Assembly: GCA_903970395.1 (NCBI GenBank)
Contig: CAJCIM010000096.1
Location: 1 to 50,957, forward strand
Source: Acidobacteriaceae bacterium
GTDB taxonomy: Bacteria; Acidobacteriota; Terriglobia; Terriglobales; Acidobacteriaceae
Length of the DNA: 50,957 nucleotides
Reading direction: 5' to 3'
The notes under the pieces: generated by a model
Seen by the model: only the letters and a program-made list of their open reading frames with translations
Databases searched by the model: none
What the model was told of the DNA's origin: nothing
Translations under genes and position numbers: made by a program
In this document: piece by piece, positions 35,704-43,254 of the stretch
Position numbering within the stretch: position 1 is the stretch's first letter
How the letters are laid out: the number at the start of each line of letters is the position of its first letter

Positions 35704-35790
35704 GATCTCTCTGCTCAGTGTAGACGTTCGAGAGCACCGGTTTGGTTCGATGCCGGTAGCAGAGTGGATTCGTGCGGTCGAAATACGCGG

Positions 35791-36513
35791 TTACGGCGCG
35801 ACAGAAGCCGGATAATACACAGCCCAGGCCTCGACCGCGCTGCGTCTCAGTAACTCTGCTGACGGGTTCACCGGAAAGGCGCCGCGCGCGATCGACAGCA
35901 TCGCAGCATCATGGACGGAGTTGCCGAACACCGCGTCCGGAGCCGTGATGCCCGCACGGTGCAGGGCAGTCACCTTGCCTTCGTCTGTGGGAACGTCGAT
36001 CAGCGTCTCGGTGATGAGCCCGTTATCAATCGCCACACGAGCGCTGAGCACGCGGTTTGCTGGGATGCCGAAACGCGTAACTCCCTCCTCAATGACCCAG
36101 TCATTGGTTGAGCTGACCGCCCAGATGTCGCAGCCTTTGGACTGCAGATCACCGACTAGCTGATGCATCTCCGGGAAGATGTTGGCCTCAATGTGCTGGC
36201 GGAAGAAGTCATCAGCGGCGCGGCGCAGTGTCTCGACGGCTATGCCGCGGTAGACTTGCACCATCTCGCCGCAGATAGCCAGTTCGGAGACCTCTCCACG
36301 CTTGTAGCCCTCGTAACGGCCATTGAGCCACTCAACCTGCGCAGGTGCGAGCAGGCCACTCTTGATGGACCAGTGCATGAATCCCGAACCTGCATCACCC
36401 GACCAAAGCGTGCCATCGCAGTCGAAGACGGCAATCTTTGGGTTGAGCGCGTGGACGCGAGAGTGGAAGTCAGCTGTGGTGAGGACGTGGGCGGCGGCGA
36501 GGCTTTCGGGCAA
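35791..36513 (-). CDS. HAD-superfamily phosphatase, SerB-like
   Basis: A HAD hydrolase of about 240 residues. Motif I is VFDCDGTLWSGD, motif II is IWAVSSTND, and motif III/IV is FGNSVHDAAML. The catalytic nucleophile is the first Asp of DCDGT. The cap is of the C1 type found in SerB-like phosphatases. I place the start at TTG 36513, which has GGAG upstream. The frame is open to 36798, but that extension would cross the uxaC promoter and has no conserved sequence. It is divergent from uxaC, so a sugar phosphate substrate is possible, but this is not shown. Confidence 0.82.
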   Translation of the reverse strand: MPESLAAAHVLTTADFHSRVHALNPKIAVFDCDGTLWSGDAGSGFMHWSIKSGLLAPAQVEWLNGRYEGYKRGEVSELAICGEMVQVYRGIAVETLRRAADDFFRQHIEANIFPEMHQLVGDLQSKGCDIWAVSSTNDWVIEEGVTRFGIPANRVLSARVAIDNGLITETLIDVPTDEGKVTALHRAGITAPDAVFGNSVHDAAMLSIARGAFPVNPSAELLRRSAVEAWAVYYPASVAP

Positions 36514-36706
36514 GACGTTCGACTCCAATGATGTAATTTGCGAGATCGTGCGATGACGAAATCGGCTAACTGTTTTAGTAGACCAGCTTCGGATGACACC
36601 GACAAATATTCCGCGCATCGGGAGACTGCGCAAACCTGTCTGACAATGCAGGAAGACTTTGATACGCTGCTGCAGTAAGCTTGTGGACGGAAGTGGAGAA
36701 AGTTTG

Positions 36707-38119
36707 ATGTTGAACGGAAATCGTTTATTCCCGGCAGAGAGCGCGGCGCGCGCGATCGCAGTGAAGCTATATGAGAGCGCTCGAAACCTTCCCATCATCA
36801 GTCCTCATGGGCACACCGATCCGCAATGGTTTGCGGACAACAAGCCGTTTCCGAATCCTGCAGCGCTGCTGCTGCAGCCGGACCACTACATCTTCCGGAT
36901 GCTGTACTCGCAGGGCGTAAGCCTGGAGTCGCTGGGCGTGCCCCAACAAGGCACCAAGCCGGATGGAAAGCCGCACGATGCCGATCCACGTGAGGCCTGG
37001 CGGATCTTTGCGCGTCACTACTATCTATTCCGCGGCACGCCGACTCGTCTCTGGCTCGACTACACGTTCGAGAACCAGTTCGGGTTGAAGGAGCGTCTGA
37101 GCGAGCACAACGCCGACGAATACTACGAGATCATCGACCGCGAGTTGCAGACGCCGGAGTTTCTGCCGCGCGCGCTGTTCGATCAGTTCAATATCGAGGT
37201 GCTCGCGACAACTGATACCGCGATTGACACGCTTGAGCAACACAAGAAGATCAAGGCTTCGGGCTGGAAGGGTCGTGTGTTGCCGACGTTCCGGCCGGAT
37301 TCAGTGGTAGATGCTGAGTACATTGGCTTCCATGACAACTTGAAGCAGCTTGGCGAGTTGACCAACGAGGATGTCTCCTCCTGGAAGGGCTATCTGAAGG
37401 CTCTGCGCAATCGGCGCGCGTACTTCATCGAGCATGGAGCGACTGCGACCGATCATGGACATCTGACGGCGATGACTGCGGATCTGCCTTGGAACGAGGC
37501 TGCTGCGCTGTACGAGCGCATCTACACAGGGAAGACGCGCGCTGGCGACATCGAGCTGTTCCAGGCGCAGATGCTGACCGAACTTGCCGGCATGAGCGTG
37601 GAAGACGGGCTGACGATGCAGCTGCATCCTGGCTCGATCCGCAATCACAATCAGCAGCTTTATGAGAAGTTCGGGCGCGATAAGGGTGCGGACATTCCCT
37701 CACCGACGGAGTATGTGCGTGGTTTACGGCCGCTGCTGTCGAAGTATGGCAATGAGCCGAACTTCATCTTCATTCTGTTTACGCTCGACGAGTCGACGTT
37801 CTCGCGGGAGCTGGCTCCCCTTGCGGGGCATTATCCTTGCTTGCGACTGGGTCCGCCGTGGTGGTTCCATGACTCGCCGGAAGGGATGATGCGGTTCCGG
37901 GAGACGGCGACGGAGACGGCTGGGTTCTACAACACGGTTGGGTTCAACGACGATACGAGGGCGTTCCTGTCGATTCCGGCGCGGCATGATGTGGCGCGCC
38001 GCGTCGACTGTGCGTTCCTGGGCAGGATGGTCGCGGAACACCGGCTGGATGAGGACGAGGCTGTGGAACTGATCCACGATCTTACGGTTGGGCTGGTACG
38101 CAAGGCGTACCGGCTGTAG
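36707..38119 (+). CDS. uxaC: Uronate isomerase
   Basis: A 470-residue uronate (glucuronate/galacturonate) isomerase of the amidohydrolase superfamily. It has the metal-binding HxH in ISPHGHTDPQW, the HADEYYEI-like segment HNADEYYEIIDREL, TTDTAIDTLEQH, and the terminal blocks GPPWWFHDSPEGM and RRVDCAFLGRM. It converts D-glucuronate to D-fructuronate and D-galacturonate to D-tagaturonate. ATG 36707 has GGAG upstream. It is followed by a strong terminator, so it is a single-gene transcript. It works with uxaE at 43.3 kb. Confidence 0.95.
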   Translation: MLNGNRLFPAESAARAIAVKLYESARNLPIISPHGHTDPQWFADNKPFPNPAALLLQPDHYIFRMLYSQGVSLESLGVPQQGTKPDGKPHDADPREAWRIFARHYYLFRGTPTRLWLDYTFENQFGLKERLSEHNADEYYEIIDRELQTPEFLPRALFDQFNIEVLATTDTAIDTLEQHKKIKASGWKGRVLPTFRPDSVVDAEYIGFHDNLKQLGELTNEDVSSWKGYLKALRNRRAYFIEHGATATDHGHLTAMTADLPWNEAAALYERIYTGKTRAGDIELFQAQMLTELAGMSVEDGLTMQLHPGSIRNHNQQLYEKFGRDKGADIPSPTEYVRGLRPLLSKYGNEPNFIFILFTLDESTFSRELAPLAGHYPCLRLGPPWWFHDSPEGMMRFRETATETAGFYNTVGFNDDTRAFLSIPARHDVARRVDCAFLGRMVAEHRLDEDEAVELIHDLTVGLVRKAYRL

Positions 38120-38128
38120 CTGGACAGG

Positions 38129-38161
38129 GTATGGGTGGGGGCCTCCCCACCCATACTTTTT
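38129..38161 (+). terminator. Strong rho-independent terminator after uxaC
   Basis: GTATGGGTGGGG (38129-38140) pairs perfectly with CCCCACCCATAC (38145-38156), a 12-bp stem with a 4-base loop, followed by five Ts. It lies ten bases after the uxaC stop. Confidence 0.93.
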
Positions 38162-38309
38162 GATCGAAGATCCTGAGCCGATTGCAGTTAGCCTTGGACT
38201 TGTTGAAGTCTGTGCCGTGCAGTGGGCACAAAACGGATTCGGGCGGTTCGTTTTTCTGACCTATAGCTTCATTATAGGTTGCGGGGCAGGCTGAATATGT
38301 TTTTCTAAT

Positions 38310-38327
38310 CCCTTTCGATTGAAAGGG
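38310..38327. repeat. Small hairpin 3' of the GH16 gene
   Basis: CCCTTTC (38310-38316) and GAAAGGG (38321-38327) form a 7-bp stem with loop GATT. It lies downstream of the minus-strand GH16 stop, but no T-run follows in that direction, so terminator activity is uncertain. The rest of 38162-38361 shows no gene. Confidence 0.4.
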
Positions 38328-38361
38328 TTGGGCGATTCTTGCCTTGACAGCATTTCGTGAA

Positions 38362-39201
38362 CTATTGGAGTTGATAGAAGCGGACGTAGTCGACCCACAT
38401 CTTGCCTGAGGGTGGTGTGGTGGCGTCGACTGTTCCGGCGAAACCGGCTTCGCCCACTGCGAAGTTGAGGATTACGAAGAATGGGTGGTCGTAGACCCAG
38501 TGCGTGCCGGGCGGCAGGTCTGCCGGTGTGATGACGGCGTAGGGTTTGGCGGGGTCGTCGCGGTAGAACTCGATGCGGTCTCTGGACCAGGTCACGCCGT
38601 AGGTGTGGAAGTTGCCGTCGTCGATGCGGCCGGCGGTGCCGTTGAGGGTAGGGAAGTTAAAGGTGTGGCTGATGCCCTTGCCGCCGCTGTAGCCGGGACC
38701 GTGGAGGGTGGATGAGGTTGCGCCGGGGCCGTATTTCTGCACCCATTCCATGATGTCCTGCTCGCCACAGGTGGGCCAGCCTGCGGTGTCGATGTCGTTG
38801 CCGAGGAGCCAAAAGGCGGGCCAGAAGCCCGCGCCGGGTTCCATGCGGAGACGGGCTTCAACGCGGCCGTAGAGAATGGTGTGCTTACCCTGCGTGTTGA
38901 GGCGTGCGGAGCTCCAGAGCTGGTTGTTGTGGATGGCTTGGAGGACGAGGTGGCCGTTGCCGTCTTCAAAGGCGTTGGGTTTGTTAGGGCGGCAGGGGCC
39001 GTCCTGCTCGGTAGGCTGGCAGTACCACTGGATCTCGTGGTTTCCCTGCGGGCCCCAGCCGCGCTCGAAGTTCCAGTCGGCGGCGGCGGGCAGGCTGTTG
39101 GTGGGGCCGTTGAACTCGTCGGACCAGACGAGATGCCAGCTTTGTGCGTGGGAAACGCTGGTGAGGAGAAGGGCGGCGAGTAGCGTGAAGAGTTTGCGCA
39201 T
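38362..39201 (-). CDS. Secreted GH16 endo-beta-glucanase
   Basis: A 279-residue glycoside hydrolase family 16 enzyme with a signal peptide (KLFTLLAALLLTSVSHAQ). The catalytic motif ExDxxE is in GEQDIMEWV (near residues 145-152), preceded by WPAFWLLG, with LVWSDEFNG near the mature N-terminus. Members cleave beta-1,3- or mixed beta-1,3/1,4-glucans such as laminarin and lichenan. ATG 39201 is at the signal peptide; the frame extends upstream into vapC and that part is discarded. It starts 16 bases after the vapC stop and could be partly transcribed with it. It is probably exported to the periplasm or outside. Confidence 0.93.
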   Translation of the reverse strand: MRKLFTLLAALLLTSVSHAQSWHLVWSDEFNGPTNSLPAAADWNFERGWGPQGNHEIQWYCQPTEQDGPCRPNKPNAFEDGNGHLVLQAIHNNQLWSSARLNTQGKHTILYGRVEARLRMEPGAGFWPAFWLLGNDIDTAGWPTCGEQDIMEWVQKYGPGATSSTLHGPGYSGGKGISHTFNFPTLNGTAGRIDDGNFHTYGVTWSRDRIEFYRDDPAKPYAVITPADLPPGTHWVYDHPFFVILNFAVGEAGFAGTVDATTPPSGKMWVDYVRFYQLQ

Positions 39202-39217
39202 GGCGTAGATGGCTGGA

Positions 39218-39649
39218 TCAGGCTTGGAGTGGGTTGTGCCAGCGGAGACCGGGTATTCGAGCAAAGCCGCGGTCTGCCGTGTGCAGGGTCGCGCCGTATT
39301 CCATGACTGTAGCCGCAATCGCAACGTCGGAGACGAAGCCGCCTGCCGCGCGGGAACCTTTGATGGCCTCCGCGAAGATCGTCATGTGACGGTCACCGGG
39401 CACGAGGAGTCTGACCTGCGGCAGTCTCAGCCACTCTTCGACGATATCGAAGGCCTCGGACATGGGCATTCTGGAAGGGCCGAGAACCGGATGGGTGAGG
39501 ATTCGGAGAAAACCGTGAAGGCATTGAATGGGGATGCCGACTGGTGAGTGACCAGAGAGGGTATCGCTCCAGTAGGCGCTGGCCCTGGCGTGCTGTGGTG
39601 ACGCGGAGTCGTAGGCGTAGATGAGGATTTGGACGTCGGGAGCGATCAT
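39218..39649 (-). CDS. vapC: VapC-type PIN-domain toxin
   Basis: A 143-residue PIN-domain protein. Acidic catalytic positions are visible: Asp in APDVQILIYA at the N-terminus, Glu in the middle (MSEAFDIVEEW), and Asp in VSDVAIAATVME and HTADRGFARI at the end. VapC toxins are Mg-dependent RNases that cut tRNA or rRNA. Its ATG overlaps the vapB stop as ATGA, the standard coupled arrangement. Length is typical and all active-site positions appear present, so it is probably functional. Confidence 0.9.
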   Translation of the reverse strand: MIAPDVQILIYAYDSASPQHARASAYWSDTLSGHSPVGIPIQCLHGFLRILTHPVLGPSRMPMSEAFDIVEEWLRLPQVRLLVPGDRHMTIFAEAIKGSRAAGGFVSDVAIAATVMEYGATLHTADRGFARIPGLRWHNPLQA

Positions 39650-39891
39650 CGTGAGAGCGGGCCGTCGAGTCTGTCGAGCAGGTCCTGTGTGGAGCCTTCG
39701 AACCAGTCGTGAGGGATACCGATTTTGCGTGCACGGACTTTGAAGCGTGGCAGCTTTACAGGAGCGGCTTCATGGGCAAGGCCACTGCGCAGAATGCGAT
39801 TGACGGTCTGCTTGAAGGGTTCGCCCGAGCGGCGGGACTCCTTCTGGAGCTGGGTCGCAACATCTTCGTCGAGAGTGAGGGTTGTGCGCAC
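39646..39891 (-). CDS. vapB: VapB-type ribbon-helix-helix antitoxin
   Basis: An 81-residue antitoxin. The N-terminus MRTTLTLDEDVATQL is the ribbon-helix-helix DNA-binding strand and first helix; the C-terminal part (WFEGSTQDLLDRLDG) would bind and mask the toxin. The start is GTG 39891, because it gives the family-typical beginning and no in-frame ATG lies upstream before a stop. It is translationally coupled to vapC. The start codon overlaps a perfect palindrome, so it probably represses itself. Confidence 0.88.
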   Translation of the reverse strand: MRTTLTLDEDVATQLQKESRRSGEPFKQTVNRILRSGLAHEAAPVKLPRFKVRARKIGIPHDWFEGSTQDLLDRLDGPLSR

Positions 39892-39927
39892 ATCATGATG
39901 TTTGCAGTAGGGGCATCATGATGTCAA
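39890..39927 (-). promoter_or_regulatory. vapBC promoter with paired operator palindromes
   Basis: ACATCATGATGT (39890-39901) is a perfect 12-bp palindrome covering the vapB GTG start. A second copy of its core, CATCATGATG, lies at 39914-39923, with centres 23 bp apart. A TTGACA -35 box (minus strand, 39927-39922) touches the second copy. This is the layout of an autoregulated toxin-antitoxin promoter. No ribosome site is seen, so the message may start at or very near the GTG. Confidence 0.7.
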
Positions 39928-40089
39928 GGGTATTGAGTCTTGAGCATCCTGCAAACTCTTGTTTCAGAAGCGAGACCCGGCCCACGGCGAACTTAGTGCT
40001 TATGGTGAAGCTTTATGGTTCGTCATCTTCTGGTGACAACTCATCATTTTGGGATGACTAGAATTGCCATGTCTTGAGTGGGGTGAGCA

Positions 40090-41340
40090 GTGCAAAAGCA
40101 AGTCGTAAAAATGGCCATGGTGTGGGTGTCCGTGGTCGCCAGTGTCGGTCTGGTGCTGGTGGCCTCGATGTTGACGGGGCGAGCTGTCGCTCAGCAGGCG
40201 AAGTTTGTGGGATCGGCTAGTTGCGAACGCTGCCATGCGAAAGAGTTCAAGGGGTGGAAAGAGACGCGGATGGCGAATGTCGTCCGCGATCCGAAGGCGC
40301 ACCCCGACGCAGTGGTGGGAGACTTTACGAAGGCCGATCCGGTGCGGACCTTTGGGCTGGATGAGGTGGCTTTCGTCTACGGCAGCCGGTGGAAGCAGCG
40401 GTACTTCACCAAACATGGAGATGACTACTTTCCGCTGCCGGCGCAGTGGGATGTGGCGAAGAAGCGCTGGCTGCCGTACCACGCTGAGGCCGGCACGGAC
40501 TGGTGGTTGCCGTTCTATGGGCCCAGCAACTTCGATCGGCCTACAGGGCCGACGTGCGATGGTTGTCACTCCGTGAACTATGACATAGCGACCAAGACGG
40601 TGACTGAATGGAATGTAGGTTGTGAAAAGTGTCATGGACCGGGAAGTGAGCATGTGGCGCATCCGACGAAGCAGAACATCGTGAACCCGGAGATGCTGGA
40701 CTACGTGCGAGGGAACGATACCTGCATCCAGTGCCATAGCCAGGGGCGCCCGGTGGCGTCGTCGGTGGACGGAAAGGTCTACGACTGGCCTGTGGGATAT
40801 CTACCAGGGCAGCGGCTGGCGGACGTATGGAAGCTGGAGGACCTGAAGCCGGGTGTGACGAACTTTTACCAGTATGCCGATCTGACAGCGCACAAGAACC
40901 GGATGCAGGGGAACGACTTCGTGCAGAGCAATATGTACCACCGGGAGCTGCGGTGCTTTGATTGTCACGATGTACACAGTAATGCGAATGTGGCGAGCCT
41001 GAAGCTACCGGGGAACGAGCTGTGCCTGAGCTGTCATGCTGCGGTGATACAGAACGCAGCGGGGCTGAAGGGGACGGTGAGTGAACATACTCACCATGCG
41101 GAAGGAAGTGCAGGTAGCGAGTGTGTAGCGTGCCACATGCCGAAGATCGAGGCGACGATCAAGGACAACTACGTCCATGCGCATACGTTCCGGTTTATTA
41201 CACCGAGCCTGACGGAGAGCTCGGGCGTGCCGAACCCGTGCACGAGCTGCCATGCGGGGAAGTCGAATGAGTGGGCAGAGAAAGAGCTGCGGGGCTGGAC
41301 GACGACCTCGCCGTGGAGGGTTGCGGAGGTTGCGCCGTGA
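40090..41340 (+). CDS. Octahaem c-type cytochrome, exported
   Basis: A 416-residue protein with an N-terminal signal/anchor (VSVVASVGLVLVASMLTG, then VAQQAKF). It has eight CxxCH haem sites in order: CERCH, CDGCH, CEKCH, CIQCH, CFDCH, CLSCH, CVACH and CTSCH. Many extra His residues could act as distal ligands. It resembles the cytochrome c554/multihaem family used for periplasmic electron transfer or reduction of nitrogen or sulfur compounds. The start is GTG 40090; ATG 40111 is an in-frame alternative. It has no neighbouring partner gene, so its electron donor and acceptor are unknown. Confidence 0.88.
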   Translation: MQKQVVKMAMVWVSVVASVGLVLVASMLTGRAVAQQAKFVGSASCERCHAKEFKGWKETRMANVVRDPKAHPDAVVGDFTKADPVRTFGLDEVAFVYGSRWKQRYFTKHGDDYFPLPAQWDVAKKRWLPYHAEAGTDWWLPFYGPSNFDRPTGPTCDGCHSVNYDIATKTVTEWNVGCEKCHGPGSEHVAHPTKQNIVNPEMLDYVRGNDTCIQCHSQGRPVASSVDGKVYDWPVGYLPGQRLADVWKLEDLKPGVTNFYQYADLTAHKNRMQGNDFVQSNMYHRELRCFDCHDVHSNANVASLKLPGNELCLSCHAAVIQNAAGLKGTVSEHTHHAEGSAGSECVACHMPKIEATIKDNYVHAHTFRFITPSLTESSGVPNPCTSCHAGKSNEWAEKELRGWTTTSPWRVAEVAP

Positions 41341-41369
41341 TCGCGGATATCCGCGAAGCGTCAGCAGAT

Positions 41370-41648
41370 TCATCGACCGAAGGTTAGGCTAGCTGTGCTG
41401 GCCCCAATCTCAGCTTCAGGCCAACGCCCGGACTCGATCCCTGTGCGGAGGTCATAGCTGATCCAGATGGATGCGATGAAGCTGACGAGTTGGAAGACGG
41501 AGTAGAGGATGAAACAGAGGGCGATAGAAGCGTGGACGTGGGTTCGAAAGAGGACTTCAACGAACCAGCAAAGCGAGGCGATAACGCCGATAGCGAGGGC
41601 GAACACTGCCTGCTGCATGAGCGATAGGAGTGGGCCGACACGCTTCAT
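41370..41648 (-). CDS. Small membrane protein of unknown function
   Basis: A 92-residue protein with two hydrophobic segments (VFALAIGVIASLCWFVEVLF and IALCFILYSVFQLVSFIASI) separated by a short polar loop. I start at ATG 41648; the frame extends upstream to 41912, but that part lies in a dispersed-repeat-like region and over the LarA-like gene. No family is recognised. It is convergent with the cytochrome gene. Confidence 0.5.
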   Translation of the reverse strand: MKRVGPLLSLMQQAVFALAIGVIASLCWFVEVLFRTHVHASIALCFILYSVFQLVSFIASIWISYDLRTGIESGRWPEAEIGASTASLTFGR

Positions 41649-41689
41649 GCGATGAGGCTGGCACATCAGAGATCCGCGGGGAGATGGGG

Positions 41690-41740
41690 AGCGGCAGGTC
41701 GCTCCGCTACGCTGCGCTTCGGTCGAGATGACATATCTTT
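41690..41740. repeat. Dispersed-repeat-like GC-rich segment
   Basis: This stretch has the look of an intergenic repeat: CGCTCCGCTACGCTGCGCTT contains near-inverted parts, and read on the minus strand it gives the phrase ISTEAQRSG, which I associate with spurious ORFs made from genomic repeats. No second copy is in this window, so the call needs the whole genome. Confidence 0.3.
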
Positions 41741-41811
41741 GGTGGTCGGGTCGAAGGAGAGAGTTCGGGCAATGATGCTGCCTGACAGGATGGGCATAGA
41801 ATGGTCGGGTT

Positions 41812-43089
41812 ATGAGTCTCTTCTTTGCAGCAGGATCGCCGACTACTGAGATGTCTCCCGCCGAGATCAAGGCGGGGTTGTTTGAAGCGCTGGACAAACT
41901 GGGTGAGCGCAAGCGTGTGCTCGCTGTGCCGCCAGATTTTACGCGGTTCCACTCGCAGAGTGGCGTGCTGACCGAGATGGCGTGGGAGTACTACGGCGAC
42001 AAGCTGGTCGATGTGCTGCCGGCGCTGGGTACGCACACTGCGATGCCCGACCACCAGATTGTGACGATGTTTGGGAAGACTCCGCGTGATCTGTTTCGTG
42101 TGCACAACTGGCGCGATGACATCGTGACGCTGGGTGAGGTTCCGAGCGAGTTCATGCTGGAGGTGAGCGAGGGCAAACTCGACTACACTTGGCCGGCGCA
42201 GGTGAACAGGCTGCTGCGCGATGGTGGACATGACCTTATTCTGTCGATTGGCCAGGTGGTGCCGCATGAAGTTGTTGGCATGGCCAATGGCAACAAGAAT
42301 ATTTTTATTGGCACCGGTGGTGTGATGGGGATTCATCGCTCACATTTTCTGGGTGCTGTGTATGGGATGGAACGCATGATGGGGCGTGCGGATACTCCGG
42401 TGCGGCGCGTGCTGAACTATGCGAGCGAGCACTTTGGAAGCCTGCTGCCGCAGATTGTGTATGTGCAGACTGTCGTGAACAAGAACGACAAGGGCGAGCT
42501 GGTGATGCGCGGGTTGTACATCGGCGACGATACGGAGTGCTTTGAGAAGGCCGCCGCGCTGAGTTTGAAGTGCAACTTCCTGATGATGGACCGCGAGATG
42601 AAGAAGGCGGTGGTGTATCTCGATCCGCATGAGTTCCACTCGACGTGGCTGGGGAACAAGAGCGTGTACCGGACGCGGATGGCGCTGGCGGATGATGCCG
42701 AGCTGATTGTGCTGGCCCCTGGTGTGCGCGAGTTTGGAGAAGACAAGACGATCGATAAGCTGATTCGTCGGTATGGGTACTGTGGAACGCCAGCGACGCT
42801 GCAGGCGGTGAAGGATGATCCTGAGCTTGCAGGTAACCTGAGTGCGGCGGCGCACCTGATTCATGGGTCGAGCGAGGGGCGGTTTACGATTCGGTACTGC
42901 CCCGGGCACTTGACTCGCGACGAGATCGAGGGCGTTCACTTCGAGTATGGTGACCTGGCAGAGTACACCGCGAAGTACGATCCAGCGAAGCTTTCCGACG
43001 GTTGGAATACGGTGGACGGCGAGGAGATCTTCTACATATCGAATCCGGGGCTGGGGCTTTGGGCGTATGAAGGACGCTTTCAGGAATAA
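41812..43089 (+). CDS. LarA-like nickel-pincer racemase/epimerase (DUF2088)
   Basis: A 425-residue protein of the lactate racemase LarA superfamily. The family landmarks are LGTHTAMPDHQI near residue 73, GQVVPHEVVGMANGNKN near 145-160 (His and the Lys that would hold the nickel-pincer cofactor) and GTGGVMGIH. LarA homologues racemise or epimerise 2-hydroxy acids, including sugar acids. The cofactor genes larB, larC and larE are not here. It lies 165 bp before uxaE, so the substrate is more likely a hexuronate-derived sugar acid than lactate; this is inference. Confidence 0.85.
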   Translation: MSLFFAAGSPTTEMSPAEIKAGLFEALDKLGERKRVLAVPPDFTRFHSQSGVLTEMAWEYYGDKLVDVLPALGTHTAMPDHQIVTMFGKTPRDLFRVHNWRDDIVTLGEVPSEFMLEVSEGKLDYTWPAQVNRLLRDGGHDLILSIGQVVPHEVVGMANGNKNIFIGTGGVMGIHRSHFLGAVYGMERMMGRADTPVRRVLNYASEHFGSLLPQIVYVQTVVNKNDKGELVMRGLYIGDDTECFEKAAALSLKCNFLMMDREMKKAVVYLDPHEFHSTWLGNKSVYRTRMALADDAELIVLAPGVREFGEDKTIDKLIRRYGYCGTPATLQAVKDDPELAGNLSAAAHLIHGSSEGRFTIRYCPGHLTRDEIEGVHFEYGDLAEYTAKYDPAKLSDGWNTVDGEEIFYISNPGLGLWAYEGRFQE

Positions 43090-43254
43090 CGCAACACGGC
43101 AGAGTAATCGCTACAGTTGACGAATGATGTTGTCTGACGTTCCATTTGCGCGGTCAGACTGCATGGGGGTATGCTTGAGGGCGGTATCGTGCAGCCTGGT
43201 TCGATGTTGTGGGCCAATGCTCGCCATATGTATTGATTTCAGGAGTGGAAGACG

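Noticed and set aside
36514-36706. Chromosomal replication origin at the skew change
   Set aside because: No DnaA-box cluster, AT-rich unwinding region or dnaA/dnaN gene is seen in the intergenic region; the skew change is reported as an observation only.
41812-43089. Lactate racemase working with lutABC
   Set aside because: The gene is 39 kb from lutABC and next to uxaE, and the family covers many 2-hydroxy acids; lactate is not favoured by context.
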